Assembly: GCA_009885955.1 (NCBI GenBank)
Contig: VFJS01000005.1
Coordinates: 61,798-125,797, forward strand
Length of the DNA: 64,000 nucleotides
Direction of reading: 5' to 3'
From: Spirochaetia bacterium
GTDB taxonomy: Bacteria > Spirochaetota > UBA4802 > UBA5550
The position numbers and the translations under genes were made by a program. Shown in pieces: positions 36,043 to 48,157 of the stretch; position 1 is the first letter of the stretch; every line of letters begins with the position of its first letter. Below the pieces are notes generated by a model. It worked only from the letters and a program-made list of their open reading frames with translations. It had not been told where the DNA came from and searched no databases.

Positions 36043-37161
36043 ATGAAGATTATTACAAATAAAGAAAATTTATTAAAAGCTATTATTACAGCAGATTCGA
36101 TAATATCGTCAAAAAATGTTAATACAATTCTTGCGAATTGCTTTTTTAAGATATCAAAAACAAATATCGAAATAATTTCAACTGATAATGAAATTGCGGT
36201 TAAATCAAAATTAAATGTTGAATCAGATGGTGAAACCGAATTTATTGCAAATGGAAAAAAATTTTTAGAATTACTGAAGGAAATGCCAAATGATGATATT
36301 ATTTTAGAGATAAATGATAATAAATTAATTGATGTTAAAACAAAATCAAAAAGCATAATGGGCAGTTATAAATTTATTGGAGCTATATCTGAAGAATATC
36401 CGGAAATTAATACTTCTATAGAAAATAATGCAATCGAAATAGAGCAGTCAATCTTAAAGGATATGATAAAAAAAGTCATATATGCAGCATCTACCGATAC
36501 AATAAAACCGGTATTTAATGGCATATATTTTATTTCTGAACAAAAAGGGAGTTTAACAGCTGTATCTACAGATTCAAGAAGATTATCAGTTATAACCAGG
36601 AAAATTGAAAATGAGATAAATATTGAAGAGGGAATAATCATACCATTGAAAACAATTCATGAAATATACAGAACACTCGAAGGAAGCGGTATATGCAGGT
36701 TTGCATTTAATAAAAAACAATGTGCAATTAAAATTGGAGAAACAGAAATTCTGTCACGAATTACTGACGGCCAATTTCCTAATTACAAACAGGTTATACC
36801 CAAGGATCATGTTTTATCAGCAATTATTAATACTAAGAATTTGTATGCATCTATTAAAAGATCAATTGTTTTCACAAAGGAGCCAGCAAATAAAATAATA
36901 CTGAATTTTAATAATAATAAATTAACGATAGAAGCGAATGCACCGGAATTAGGAGAAAGTGTAGAAGAGGTTGAAATATTAAATGATAATAATATCAATA
37001 TTTCTTTAGGAATTAATTCACATTTTCTTATTGATGCGCTAAAAGAAATTGAATCATCAAATGTTATTTGTGCAATTACAGGTCAAATGAGTCCTGTTAA
37101 ACTTTCTTCTGAGAATGATAAAAATCATATATCAATCATAATGCCGCTTCAAATAAAGTAA
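36043..37161 (+). CDS. dnaN: DNA polymerase III beta sliding clamp
   Basis: Ring-shaped processivity clamp of the replicative polymerase. The three clamp domains are covered by the 372 residues; recognisable stretches are ILANCFFKIS near residue 30, YAASTDTIKPVFNGIYF at ~150, STDSRRLSVITRK (about 178-190) and the C-terminal PVKLSSENDKNHISIIMPLQI, where PVKL and PLQI match the usual PV.I / MP.R positions. The last residues are QIK rather than the common R/K-L pattern. A GGAGAATGGA ribosome-binding site precedes the ATG. It is the second gene of the origin cluster. Confidence 0.97.
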   Translation: MKIITNKENLLKAIITADSIISSKNVNTILANCFFKISKTNIEIISTDNEIAVKSKLNVESDGETEFIANGKKFLELLKEMPNDDIILEINDNKLIDVKTKSKSIMGSYKFIGAISEEYPEINTSIENNAIEIEQSILKDMIKKVIYAASTDTIKPVFNGIYFISEQKGSLTAVSTDSRRLSVITRKIENEINIEEGIIIPLKTIHEIYRTLEGSGICRFAFNKKQCAIKIGETEILSRITDGQFPNYKQVIPKDHVLSAIINTKNLYASIKRSIVFTKEPANKIILNFNNNKLTIEANAPELGESVEEVEILNDNNINISLGINSHFLIDALKEIESSNVICAITGQMSPVKLSSENDKNHISIIMPLQIK

Positions 37162-37215
37162 AGTTTATTTCATTTTCTATTTATTATTCTTCTTATTATA
37201 TTATTTAGTAATACT

Positions 37216-38328
37216 ATGCATATAAATGATTTGACACTAAAGAATTTTCGAAATTATAATTTTTTAAATATTGAATTTGCTGAAAAAATTAATTTCATAG
37301 TAGGTGAAAACGGTACTGGCAAAACAAATATTTTAGAAGGTATCAGCATTGTTTCAAATATAAAATCATTTAGAAATATTAATGATATTGAAATAATACA
37401 ATGGGGAGGAAATTCATATTTTTGCAGTGTTAATATTAATTCTAATCAATTTAAAAAATTTGAAATTGGTTGTATGATAATTGCAGATAAAATTAAAAAA
37501 AAAATTAAAATCGATGGATTAGATATTAAAAAAGCAAATGAATATTTTGGTAAATTAAACATTGTCATTTTCGCGCCAGTAGATATTAATATAATAAATG
37601 GAACACCGGATAATAGAAGAAAATTTTTTGACAGCGTATTTTCTAAAGTTGACTTAGATTATTTTAATTCATTAAACGATTTCAGAAGAATATTACATTC
37701 TAGGAACAAACTCTTAAAAAATTTCAGGCAAAAAAAATTTTTTGATTTTAAACATCTGGATACCTGGGATCAAATGTTTGCAGAAAAGGCTTCAGAAATT
37801 ATTTATAAAAGGATAAATTATTTATCAGAATTTAATAAAATATTTCAAAAATCATATATCAATATTGCTGATGATTTATTTAAACCTGAAATAATTTATA
37901 ATTCTTCGGCTTATGTTTTTGAAAAAGATAAAATAATCGAAACTCTGATAAAATACAGAAGCCGCGATATATCCACAGGAACAACAAATATCGGGCCCCA
38001 AAGGGATGATTATTCAATTGTACATGATAATAAATTATTATCCAACATCGCATCACAGGGCCAGAGAAGAACTGTTGCTATATCCTTGAAGATTTCAGAA
38101 ATGAATATGATTGAAAATAAAAAAAATACGAAATGTGTTGTTTTAATAGATGATATTTTTTCAGAACTTGATTTGAAAAGAAGAAATAATATGATAGAAA
38201 TTTTACATGGAGATAATCAGATTATTTTTACAATGGTAAATGCTGAATCAATTAATTTAAGTGAATTCAATTCATTTAAAAAGTTTACAATAAAATCAAA
38301 TGGTGAAATTGATTGTATTAGTAAATAG
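37216..38328 (+). CDS. recF: RecF recombination protein
   Basis: SMC-like ATPase helping RecA load at gaps behind replication forks. Walker A is GENGTGKTN (30-38); the signature region is SQGQRRTVAISLKISEM; Walker B is VVLIDDIFSELD, all in the right order for RecF. The HIND-type start LTLKNFRNYNFLNIEF is canonical. Length 370. Codon use is very AT-rich, with long A/T runs, like its neighbours. It follows dnaN by 54 bases and is followed by dciA, the conserved order. Confidence 0.96.
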   Translation: MHINDLTLKNFRNYNFLNIEFAEKINFIVGENGTGKTNILEGISIVSNIKSFRNINDIEIIQWGGNSYFCSVNINSNQFKKFEIGCMIIADKIKKKIKIDGLDIKKANEYFGKLNIVIFAPVDINIINGTPDNRRKFFDSVFSKVDLDYFNSLNDFRRILHSRNKLLKNFRQKKFFDFKHLDTWDQMFAEKASEIIYKRINYLSEFNKIFQKSYINIADDLFKPEIIYNSSAYVFEKDKIIETLIKYRSRDISTGTTNIGPQRDDYSIVHDNKLLSNIASQGQRRTVAISLKISEMNMIENKKNTKCVVLIDDIFSELDLKRRNNMIEILHGDNQIIFTMVNAESINLSEFNSFKKFTIKSNGEIDCISK

Positions 38329-38405
38329 AATATTATAAATTTTTTAAGCTCCAATCTCTTGACGTATAATGTATATAGATTATCTTAGGCCACACGGTTA
38401 AATTA

Positions 38406-38741
38406 TTGAAATTTAAAATTGGGAATTTAAGAACAAAAAAACTGATAAATTTTTCTGATATCATACCAGGAATAATTAATGATCTTGAACTCAATGAATC
38501 ATTTACAATTAATCAAATTCGAAATAATTGGAAAAATTTTGTTGGAGAAATAATTTCTTCTCACAGTATACCAGATAGATTAGTCAGCAGAACATTGTTT
38601 ATTTCTGTTGATCACCCGGTTTATGCCAACGAAATTAATTTAATGAAAGACGTATTATTAAAAAAAATTGATGATGAAATTTCACAAAAGTTGGTAAAAA
38701 ATATCAAAGCTGAAATAAAAAGATTAAAATGGAAAAAATAG
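38406..38741 (+). CDS. dciA: DUF721 protein, DciA-like helicase loader
   Basis: DUF721/DciA family; in bacteria that lack DnaC/DnaI it helps load the replicative helicase. Family features are the helical start INDLELNESFTINQIRNNW and the beta/alpha core LFISVDHPVYANEINLMKDVLLKKI (DHPVYANEI being the DUF721 hallmark, about residues 73-81). Translation appears to start at TTG 38406; no ATG or GTG is available nearby. The protein is 111 residues, short but complete. It sits between recF and remB, as in many genomes. Confidence 0.85.
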   Translation: MKFKIGNLRTKKLINFSDIIPGIINDLELNESFTINQIRNNWKNFVGEIISSHSIPDRLVSRTLFISVDHPVYANEINLMKDVLLKKIDDEISQKLVKNIKAEIKRLKWKK

Positions 38742-38750
38742 TAATTTATT

Positions 38751-40887
<2,137 letters not shown>

Positions 40888-40939
40888 TATATATTTTCAG
40901 AATCAGTTTTAGTAATCATAAAAATCGGGAGAAACTAAG

Positions 40940-43411
40940 GTGCCTAAAAAGGAAAAAATCGAACCCTTCCATGGGAAAATAATAAATGTAGAAATTGAAG
41001 ACCAGATGATGAATTCATATCTGGATTATGCCATGAGTGTTATTGTTGGAAGGGCCTTGCCCGATGTCAGGGACGGTCTTAAACCTGTGCATAGAAGAAT
41101 CCTTCACGCCATGAACGAAAGGGCATGGAGAAGTGATCGGCCATATGTAAAATCAGCTAAAATCGTAGGAGAAGTTATCGGTAATTATCATCCCCATGGT
41201 GATGTTGCTGTTTACGATACTCTCGTTAGAATGGTACAGGATTTTTCACTCAGGATGCCTATCATCGACGGACAGGGTAATTTTGGCTCAGTAGACGGGG
41301 ATCCCCCTGCGGCATACAGGTATACTGAAGCGAGGCTTAATAAAATTGCCGAAGAGCTCCTTAAAGACATAGATAAGGAGACTGTTAATTTTAACCCGAA
41401 TTTTGATGATACCAGAAAGGAACCGCGGGTCCTTCCGGCAGCTTTCCCGAATCTTTTAGTAAATGGGTCTGAAGGTATTGCCGTAGGAATGGCGACAAAG
41501 ATTCCTCCCCATAATTTGACTGAAGTAATTGATGGAATCATTGCATTGACAGAAGATCCTGATATTAGCATTCCGAAATTAATGAAATATATAAAGGGCC
41601 CCGATTTCCCTACCTCTGCAACAATCATGGGGACAGAAGGGATTTACAAGGCATATACTACCGGAAGGGGAAGTATAACTATCAGGGGTAAGTATGTCAT
41701 GGAAACAAATAAAAGGGGGAGAGAATGTATCATTATCACCGAGATTCCCTATCAGGTAAATAAGGCATCTCTTATTTCCCGCGTGGCAGACCTGGTAAAT
41801 AATAAAGTCATTGAGGATATTTCGGGAATTAGGGATGAATCTGACAGAAAAGGGATGAGGATTGTAATTGAATTAAAAAAAGATGCAAACGATTCGGTAA
41901 TAATAAATCAATTACTGAAACATACATCCCTTCAGAGCTCCTTTGGAATCATTTTTTTAGCGCTTGTTGATAATGTACCAAAAGTTTTAAATTTAAAAGA
42001 CCTGTTAACATACTATGTTCTACACAGAAAAGAGGTAGTAACAAGACGTACAAGATTTGACTTAAAGAAAGCTGAAGAGAGGGCCCATATACTTGAAGGA
42101 TTAAAAATTGCCCTGGACAATATTGATGAAGTGATCAGGATAATCAGATCCTCCAAAACTCCAGATGAAGCTGGCACAAAACTTATTAAGGCATTCAAAC
42201 TTTCAGATATTCAGGTCAAAGCGATACTTGAAATGAGGCTCCAGAGGCTGACAAGTCTTGAAGTTAAGAAAATTGAAGATGAATTAAAGGAGCTGATGAA
42301 ACTTATTAAGGAATTAAATGCAATTTTAAAGAGCGAAGCCAGGATTTTAGGCATAGTAAAAGAAGAGCTCATTGTTATAAAAAATAAATATGGTAATGAA
42401 AGAAAGACTGAAATTTTAATGGGAGGGGAGACCTCAACAGATTTTGAAATTGAAGATCTTATTGCAGAAGAGGATATGGTCATTTCCATTACAAATGATG
42501 GATTTATCAGAAGAATGCCCATTGATACATTTAAAAAACAGAGAAGAGGCGGTAAAGGTGTCATCGGGATGTTCTCAAAAAAAGAGGATTTTATCAAAAT
42601 GATGACCATCGCAACCACTCATGATACAATTCTTTTTTTCTCCAATAAGGGAAAAATTTTTGCAATGAAGGCTTATGAACTCCCTCTTGCATCCAAGAAT
42701 AGCAGAGGAAAGAGCCTCAAAGGGCTGATAAATATCGCAGCTGGAGAGGACATCACTGCAATCTGTTCAATTAACCAATTCGAAGGCGATCACTACCTCT
42801 GTATGGTAACTGAGCAGGGAATTTTAAAGAAAACAGAACTGACAAATTTTGTTAATTCAAAAAAAGGGGGCATAATTGCCATAAACCTCAGGAAGGGAGA
42901 TGACCTTGTCGGAGTCAAAGTTGTTGATAAGGGTGATGATATTGTAATTGCCACTCATGACGGGCATTTATTAAGAACGAATCTCATGAAAATGAGATCT
43001 ATGGGAAGGACCGCGGCAGGTATCATCGGGATTAGACTTGCAAAAGATAATAAGGTTATCGGTCTGGATGTTGTTAAAAAGGGATGTTCTTTGTTCGTGA
43101 TTTCAGAAAAAGGATATGGGAAAAGGGTAAATTATCAGAGTTTCATATCAAAAGGCCGTGGCGGGAAGGGTATGCTTTACATGAAAGTTACTGATAAGAA
43201 CGGCTCTGCTGCTGGAATAAGATCTGTTTCACCTGAGGATGAAATAATAATTTCATCGAAAAGTGGAATGACAATCCGATTACAGGCCAAGGATATAACC
43301 ATACAGGGAAGAGCTACTGTTGGAATCAAACTGATTGATTTGACAAATAATGATAATGATATTGTATCGGATTTTGCAGTAATATCGGATTTTGGCGTAA
43401 TATCGGATTAA
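40940..43411 (+). CDS. gyrA: DNA gyrase subunit A
   Basis: Breakage-reunion subunit. Catalytic Tyr near residue 126 in AAYRYTEARL; the quinolone-resistance region HPHGDVAVYDTLVRM is present. The gyrase-specific GyrA box QRRGGKG (about 534-540) marks it as gyrase rather than topoisomerase IV. The C-terminal six-blade pinwheel is complete. Start is GTG 40940 with GGGAG upstream. The last codons carry a 2.5-copy tandem 18-base repeat (units starting 43365, 43383 and 43401) encoding repeated VISDF, replacing the usual acidic tail. Confidence 0.97.
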   Translation: MPKKEKIEPFHGKIINVEIEDQMMNSYLDYAMSVIVGRALPDVRDGLKPVHRRILHAMNERAWRSDRPYVKSAKIVGEVIGNYHPHGDVAVYDTLVRMVQDFSLRMPIIDGQGNFGSVDGDPPAAYRYTEARLNKIAEELLKDIDKETVNFNPNFDDTRKEPRVLPAAFPNLLVNGSEGIAVGMATKIPPHNLTEVIDGIIALTEDPDISIPKLMKYIKGPDFPTSATIMGTEGIYKAYTTGRGSITIRGKYVMETNKRGRECIIITEIPYQVNKASLISRVADLVNNKVIEDISGIRDESDRKGMRIVIELKKDANDSVIINQLLKHTSLQSSFGIIFLALVDNVPKVLNLKDLLTYYVLHRKEVVTRRTRFDLKKAEERAHILEGLKIALDNIDEVIRIIRSSKTPDEAGTKLIKAFKLSDIQVKAILEMRLQRLTSLEVKKIEDELKELMKLIKELNAILKSEARILGIVKEELIVIKNKYGNERKTEILMGGETSTDFEIEDLIAEEDMVISITNDGFIRRMPIDTFKKQRRGGKGVIGMFSKKEDFIKMMTIATTHDTILFFSNKGKIFAMKAYELPLASKNSRGKSLKGLINIAAGEDITAICSINQFEGDHYLCMVTEQGILKKTELTNFVNSKKGGIIAINLRKGDDLVGVKVVDKGDDIVIATHDGHLLRTNLMKMRSMGRTAAGIIGIRLAKDNKVIGLDVVKKGCSLFVISEKGYGKRVNYQSFISKGRGGKGMLYMKVTDKNGSAAGIRSVSPEDEIIISSKSGMTIRLQAKDITIQGRATVGIKLIDLTNNDNDIVSDFAVISDFGVISD

Positions 43412-43449
43412 TTTGCATAGAGCAAAATGCATGAGCAGGAGAACGAATA

Positions 43450-43965
43450 ATGCCTGTATGGTTCGGTGATAAAATAAAGATAATTGGTGAGAATGTTTTT
43501 ATCGCTGATAATGCTAGAATTCTTGGTGACGTAAGAATAGATGACGATTCAAGCATTTTTTTCGGCTCTGTCCTGAGAGGGGATATTAATTATATTTCCA
43601 TAGGGGAAAGAACCAATATTCAGGATTTATGCTGCCTTCATGTTGCGGATGATTACCCATGTATAATAGGAAACGATGTTGTAGTTGGACATCATGTAGT
43701 ACTTCATGGATGTATAATTGAGGACGCTGTCCTTGTTGGCCTGGGCGCAATAATTTTAAATAACGTAATAATTGGATATGGATCAATAATAGGAGCAGGC
43801 TCATTGATAACTCAAGGTACAGTCATACCACCGAATTCACTGGTACTCGGGTCTCCTGGAAAGGTTGTTCGAATTACCAGTAAGGATGAAGTGCAAAGTA
43901 CAATCGAAATGGCAAAAAAATACGTATGGGTAAAGAATAATTACTTGAAATTAACACATGATTAA
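43450..43965 (+). CDS. Gamma-carbonic-anhydrase-like hexapeptide-repeat protein
   Basis: Left-handed beta-helix protein of the gamma-CA/YrdA/PaaY group. Hexapeptide repeats run from about residue 14 to 130 (for example VFIADNARILGDVRI, SIIGAGSLITQGTVIPPNS). Zinc-binding His candidates are His59 in CLHVAD and the pair in VVGHHVVLHGC. The active-site Arg/Asp/Gln pattern in SVLRGD and NIQD is kept, so carbonic anhydrase activity is possible, though many relatives have none. GSPGKVVR near the end is typical. It starts 38 bases after gyrA and could share its transcript. Confidence 0.88.
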   Translation: MPVWFGDKIKIIGENVFIADNARILGDVRIDDDSSIFFGSVLRGDINYISIGERTNIQDLCCLHVADDYPCIIGNDVVVGHHVVLHGCIIEDAVLVGLGAIILNNVIIGYGSIIGAGSLITQGTVIPPNSLVLGSPGKVVRITSKDEVQSTIEMAKKYVWVKNNYLKLTHD

Positions 43966-43980
43966 GATAAAATTTTAAAA

Positions 43981-44847
43981 ATGGAATTCGAACTCGTAGA
44001 TATAAGCCACCGGAATTTTATCTCCAGTTATTTAAAAAAATATCCCCCTATAATTTCTGAGTTAACATTTACAAACCTCTATTTGTGGAGAAAGGCCAGG
44101 CCAATATACTTTGCTGAATTATCGGATTCCTTGTTTTTTTTTATTGATGATAAAATCAACACTTCAAAAAAAATACTTTTTGGACCTCCAACTGGAAAAG
44201 GAACAATCAAAAGCAATATAAGTCTCATTGATAATTTGATATCGGGAGCAATAAGAATTACAGACGACATCACTTCTGAATTTAAAACTATCGGTTTTTC
44301 AATTGAATCAGACAGGGATAATGAAGATTATCTCTATAAAGTATCTGACCTGTCTTTATTAGAGGGGCGCAAATATTCAAAAAAAAGAAACCATATTAAA
44401 AACTGTCTTAATGAATACAACTGTACTTATGAGAACATCTCCTCATCTTTAGTTAATGAATGCCTTACTCTTCAGGATAATTGGTGCAATATAAAAGGTT
44501 GTGATATAAATCCTGGCCTTTATTATGAAAATTTTGCAATCCAGGATGCATTTAAATATTATGATACATTCGCTCTTATCGGGGGCGCTATTCGAGTTAA
44601 TGGGGTTATTCAGGCTTTTGCCATCGGAGAAAGACTGAATAATGATACAGCTGTTTGTCATTTTGAAAAAGCTAATAATGAAATTAATGGCATAAACCAA
44701 CTTATCACCCATTGGTTTGCCAAGTATAGTTTGAACGATTTTATTTATGTAAATCGTGAACAGGATTTGGGAAATTCCGGATTACGCAAGGCAAAATTAA
44801 GTTATTACCCAGTTCAAATGATTAATAAATTTATCGCAAAGATTTAA
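43981..44847 (+). CDS. DUF2156 protein (GNAT-like, LPG-synthase C-terminal type)
   Basis: 288-residue cytosolic protein of the DUF2156 group, related to the aminoacyl-transferase domain of lysyl-phosphatidylglycerol synthases. Recognisable features: GRKYSKKRNHIKNC, where the basic helix typically contacts substrate, and the C-terminal signature FIYVNREQDLGNSGLRKAKLSYYP. There is no membrane domain, so lipid aminoacylation is not implied; peptide or tRNA-dependent acyl transfer is possible. It begins 15 bases after the gamma-CA-like gene. Confidence 0.8.
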   Translation: MEFELVDISHRNFISSYLKKYPPIISELTFTNLYLWRKARPIYFAELSDSLFFFIDDKINTSKKILFGPPTGKGTIKSNISLIDNLISGAIRITDDITSEFKTIGFSIESDRDNEDYLYKVSDLSLLEGRKYSKKRNHIKNCLNEYNCTYENISSSLVNECLTLQDNWCNIKGCDINPGLYYENFAIQDAFKYYDTFALIGGAIRVNGVIQAFAIGERLNNDTAVCHFEKANNEINGINQLITHWFAKYSLNDFIYVNREQDLGNSGLRKAKLSYYPVQMINKFIAKI

Positions 44848-44889
44848 TTGTAAAATCAAAAGTATTCAATTAAATTTTTATTGTATTTA

Positions 44890-45816
44890 TTATTCATTTT
44901 TTAGAAATTCTAAAAATTCCTTTGGGACAGGTGATTTGAACTGAATCTGTTTTTGAGTAACTGGATGAAAGAAGGTAATTTTCCATGCATGCAATGCAGA
45001 TCTGTGAAACTTTAATTTTTCAATTAATTCTTTACTATTTCCATTTTTTATGAAATCCAGATATAGTGATTCATCTATTCCATAAAGCTTATCGCCAAGT
45101 ATTGGGAATCCAGCATAATTTAAGTGAACTCTAATCTGGTGCAGTTTTCCTGTTATCGGGGTAGCTTTAATTAGAGAATAATCGTTTTTTTGATACATGA
45201 TTTGAAAATAAGTAATTGCTTGATCTTTCGCTTCAAGGAAGGCGCCCCTTTTTTTTCTAATCTGAGATTTATTATCAGCTCCAATTGGCATTTTAATTAC
45301 AAAATTTTTAGTATCAGGAATTCCATGTACTATTGCGATATACATTTTATGGAAATTGCTAAAATTTTTATGGATCGATGAAGTAATTTCAGATGACTTC
45401 GCAAAAAGTATTATTCCTGAGGTTTCTCTATCAAGTCTATGTACTGGATAAAGTTTAATTTTCATGTTTGTTTCTAGAATACTTAAAAGGGTATTATGAA
45501 AAAATTTACCTGATGGATGTACCGGTAGATTCCCAGATTTATTAACAGCAATGATATATTGATCTTCATAAATAATAGAGTAGTTTCTATCAACATCAGG
45601 CTCATCGTAATTGCTCCCATGGTACGAGATGAAATCTCCTGCCATAATTTTTTTATGGATGTTCATTACTATCTTCCCATTGAATTGTACTCTACCTTCA
45701 GAAATTTCTTTTTGCCACTTAGATCTACTATGGTAATTGAACCTCACTGCAAGATATTTATCCAGCCTGTAATAAGAAAAACTGTCAGGAACTTGGGATG
45801 TATTCATCATAATCAT
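44890..45816 (-). CDS. RluA-family RNA pseudouridine synthase
   Basis: Converts specific uridines in rRNA or tRNA to pseudouridine. An N-terminal S4 domain (about residues 15-70: YRLDKYLAVRF...VQFNGKIV) precedes the catalytic domain with HRLDRETSGIILFAK, whose Asp is the nucleophile, then PITGKLHQIRVHLNYAGFPILGDKLYG. The pattern matches RluD/RluC-type enzymes; the exact target site cannot be told. The product has repeated Met codons at the start (M1, M3, M4), leaving the start ambiguous by a few residues. Converges on the DUF2156 gene. Confidence 0.92.
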   Translation of the reverse strand: MIMMNTSQVPDSFSYYRLDKYLAVRFNYHSRSKWQKEISEGRVQFNGKIVMNIHKKIMAGDFISYHGSNYDEPDVDRNYSIIYEDQYIIAVNKSGNLPVHPSGKFFHNTLLSILETNMKIKLYPVHRLDRETSGIILFAKSSEITSSIHKNFSNFHKMYIAIVHGIPDTKNFVIKMPIGADNKSQIRKKRGAFLEAKDQAITYFQIMYQKNDYSLIKATPITGKLHQIRVHLNYAGFPILGDKLYGIDESLYLDFIKNGNSKELIEKLKFHRSALHAWKITFFHPVTQKQIQFKSPVPKEFLEFLKNE

Positions 45817-45859
45817 AGCAAATAATCGCTTATTCTAAAAATGTATATTGCTTCTCATT

Positions 45860-47500
45860 TCATCTAGGTTTCATAAAGTTTTTTTGAAAATTTTGTATCT
45901 CAGAAAATTTTTTAAATGAATTCCAATTTAGTTCTTTTCCTGCTGCTGCCGCTGCCATTTTTATAGTTTTAATTCCAGGATCACCAAGAGTCCCTATCCC
46001 TGTACGTCTTTTTAACATGTCAGTAAGATTAGTAGCAAGTTCATATCTTATTGAATAGATTACCTGGGCTATAATTTCACCATCATTATTCATCTTCTCC
46101 GAATAATTACTGTTTTCCCTTGCTATATCTAAAACCTTGAGAGCTTCAGTTCCATAATTTTCTGCCAGATAATTCACAATTTTCTCATCAAAATCAGCAT
46201 TTTCAGTTAATAACTTCTTTTTGAATTCTTGAAAATCCGGGATTTCACATCCCACAAGATAAATTTTATCTGTTTTACATTTAACTTTGATTTTTTTTAA
46301 TTTTTTAAAAATAAGATTAACAACAGATTCAGCAAGATTCCGGCTTGTTGTATACTTACCGCCTTCAACTGTAATAACACCTTTTATCCCACTATTTTCA
46401 TGATCAAAAATTTCATATTTTCTTGATGATTTATATGAATTCTCAATTTTCTGTACCACAAGCGGCCTTAATCCTCCATAAGAATATACAATGTCGCTTT
46501 CTTTGACAGTCCCAAATCCAAAAGTGTTATTGATATCAGACAGAAGGGTTAAAATACTTTTTTTTGTAATACGATAATTGTCGGGATTTCCTGCATATTC
46601 CTTATCAGTAGTACCAATAATTGTATGGTTTCTCCATGGAATCATAAATATGTGCCGCCCATCAGAGGTCATGTTTACAATAATATGTTCATTACATTTT
46701 TTTTTAGTGATAATATGAATTCCCTCCGAAAGCTTAATATTATGTAATGCATCCCTATTTTTCATAAGATTCATCGTTATATCAACCCATGGACCAGAGC
46801 AATTAACAATAATTCCCCCATGAACTTTTTGATTTTTATTATTTATTATATCATGAACTCTAACTCCAATTACCTGATTTAATTCATTAAAAATAAAATT
46901 TGTAACCTTCGCATAATTTGAAATTTTGGCCCCATATTTAACTGAAGATTTTACAAAAGCAAGTGTCAGTCTTTCAGGAAAAATATTAATACAGTCATAA
47001 TATATAAAAGTGCTATCAAGATTTTCTGTTTTTATACATGGTTCTTTTTTATGAGTCTCGTCAGAAGAAATGTAATGATGTCTATGTAATTTTTTACTTT
47101 TATCTTTAACCCAGTTTTTATCATAAGAAAGAAGATCATAAATAATCATACCAGCCTTTAGCTTCAGTTTTTCAATAACAGAAATTTTATAGAGGGGAAG
47201 CATTACTGGAATTGGATGCACAAAATTTGGTGCAATAATTTCTAAAATTCTTCTCTCTTTTAAAGATTCCCTGACAAGATTAAATTCCCTAGTGGCAAGA
47301 TACCTAAGGCCTCCATGTATAAGCTTAGAAGTTGACGCAGAGGTTGCTTCACCGAAATCACCTTTTTCAAACAAAGCAACAGAGAGCCCCCTTAATGCAG
47401 CATCATATGCTACGGCAGCCCCTGTAATCCCACCACCAATAATGATTACATCAAAATAGGCATTTGTTTCATTTTTAAGCGTTTCAATAAACCTTTTCAC
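45860..47500 (-). CDS. glpD: Aerobic-type glycerol-3-phosphate dehydrogenase
   Basis: FAD-dependent enzyme oxidising glycerol 3-phosphate to dihydroxyacetone phosphate and passing electrons to quinone. The FAD-binding IIIGGGITGAAVAYDAALRGLSVALFEKGDFG is at residues 19-51; then SKLIHGGLRYLATREFNLVRESLKER, NCSGPWVD and the C-terminal cap domain with DMLKRRTGIG. Length 546. It stands 44 bases upstream of the RluA-family gene start on the same strand; glpK or glpF are not in the window. The substrate may come from phospholipid turnover. Confidence 0.95.
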   Translation of the reverse strand: MKRFIETLKNETNAYFDVIIIGGGITGAAVAYDAALRGLSVALFEKGDFGEATSASTSKLIHGGLRYLATREFNLVRESLKERRILEIIAPNFVHPIPVMLPLYKISVIEKLKLKAGMIIYDLLSYDKNWVKDKSKKLHRHHYISSDETHKKEPCIKTENLDSTFIYYDCINIFPERLTLAFVKSSVKYGAKISNYAKVTNFIFNELNQVIGVRVHDIINNKNQKVHGGIIVNCSGPWVDITMNLMKNRDALHNIKLSEGIHIITKKKCNEHIIVNMTSDGRHIFMIPWRNHTIIGTTDKEYAGNPDNYRITKKSILTLLSDINNTFGFGTVKESDIVYSYGGLRPLVVQKIENSYKSSRKYEIFDHENSGIKGVITVEGGKYTTSRNLAESVVNLIFKKLKKIKVKCKTDKIYLVGCEIPDFQEFKKKLLTENADFDEKIVNYLAENYGTEALKVLDIARENSNYSEKMNNDGEIIAQVIYSIRYELATNLTDMLKRRTGIGTLGDPGIKTIKMAAAAAGKELNWNSFKKFSEIQNFQKNFMKPR

Positions 47501-47675
47501 AAATTACTTTTGATTATTAATTTATTTTCTGAAATCTAATAAAATTTGATAAAAATATTTTGTTAAATAGATTCATTTTATGCTAAAAAAAAATTACTAT
47601 AATTATGGAATTGCAACTATATTTTAATAATAAAAAGGTTGGAATAATAAAAAATTTATTTATTTTATAGAAGGT

Positions 47676-48032
47676 TTAGAATTTCTGATTTTTTGTTAAC
47701 ATTTTCAACGCTTCCACTAAATTTACTATTTCATTTTTTAGATCAATAAAAGCAGAGTCAGCATTTTCAAGGTCATTATTTTTTCCAATGTTTTCAAGTT
47801 TCATAGCAGCTTCAAAGGCTTTAGGAGCAGAAAAATTGGATACAGAACCTTTTAGAGTATGAGCATTTTTTCTGATTTTTTCAGGATTTCTTTCAAGAAT
47901 TGCATTTTCAATTTTACTCAAAATGGTATTAGTATCTTCAAAAAAAAGATCTGATAATTCACTGAAAAGATCAAAATCGCCATCCAGTCTGTCTGAAATA
48001 TCCTTAATGTTTATATAATCTTCAATTTTCAT
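47676..48032 (-). CDS. Hpt phosphotransfer protein
   Basis: Stand-alone histidine phosphotransfer domain, 118 residues. The phospho-acceptor His58 is in NAHTLKGSVSNF, and the four-helix bundle pattern is complete (LFFEDTNTILSKIENAILE before it, LENIGKNNDLENADSAFIDL after). Such proteins relay phosphate from hybrid kinases to receivers. No kinase is adjacent; receiver proteins are encoded at 49065 and 55774. The 175-base gap on the glpD side holds no gene. Confidence 0.92.
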   Translation of the reverse strand: MKIEDYINIKDISDRLDGDFDLFSELSDLFFEDTNTILSKIENAILERNPEKIRKNAHTLKGSVSNFSAPKAFEAAMKLENIGKNNDLENADSAFIDLKNEIVNLVEALKMLTKNQKF

Positions 48033-48157
48033 TATATTATTTTATTCCATTTATAGTGGATAACAGGTTCTAAAAATGTCAAACAGTTTTCCTTACAACT
48101 AATAAAAATCTATGTTTCCGGTTGTTAAAGAGACCTTTAAAATTTTTTTTAAAAAAA

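Noticed and set aside
41212..41628. 138-aa minus-strand frame
   Set aside because: Antisense within gyrA, a consequence of codon bias in a conserved gene.
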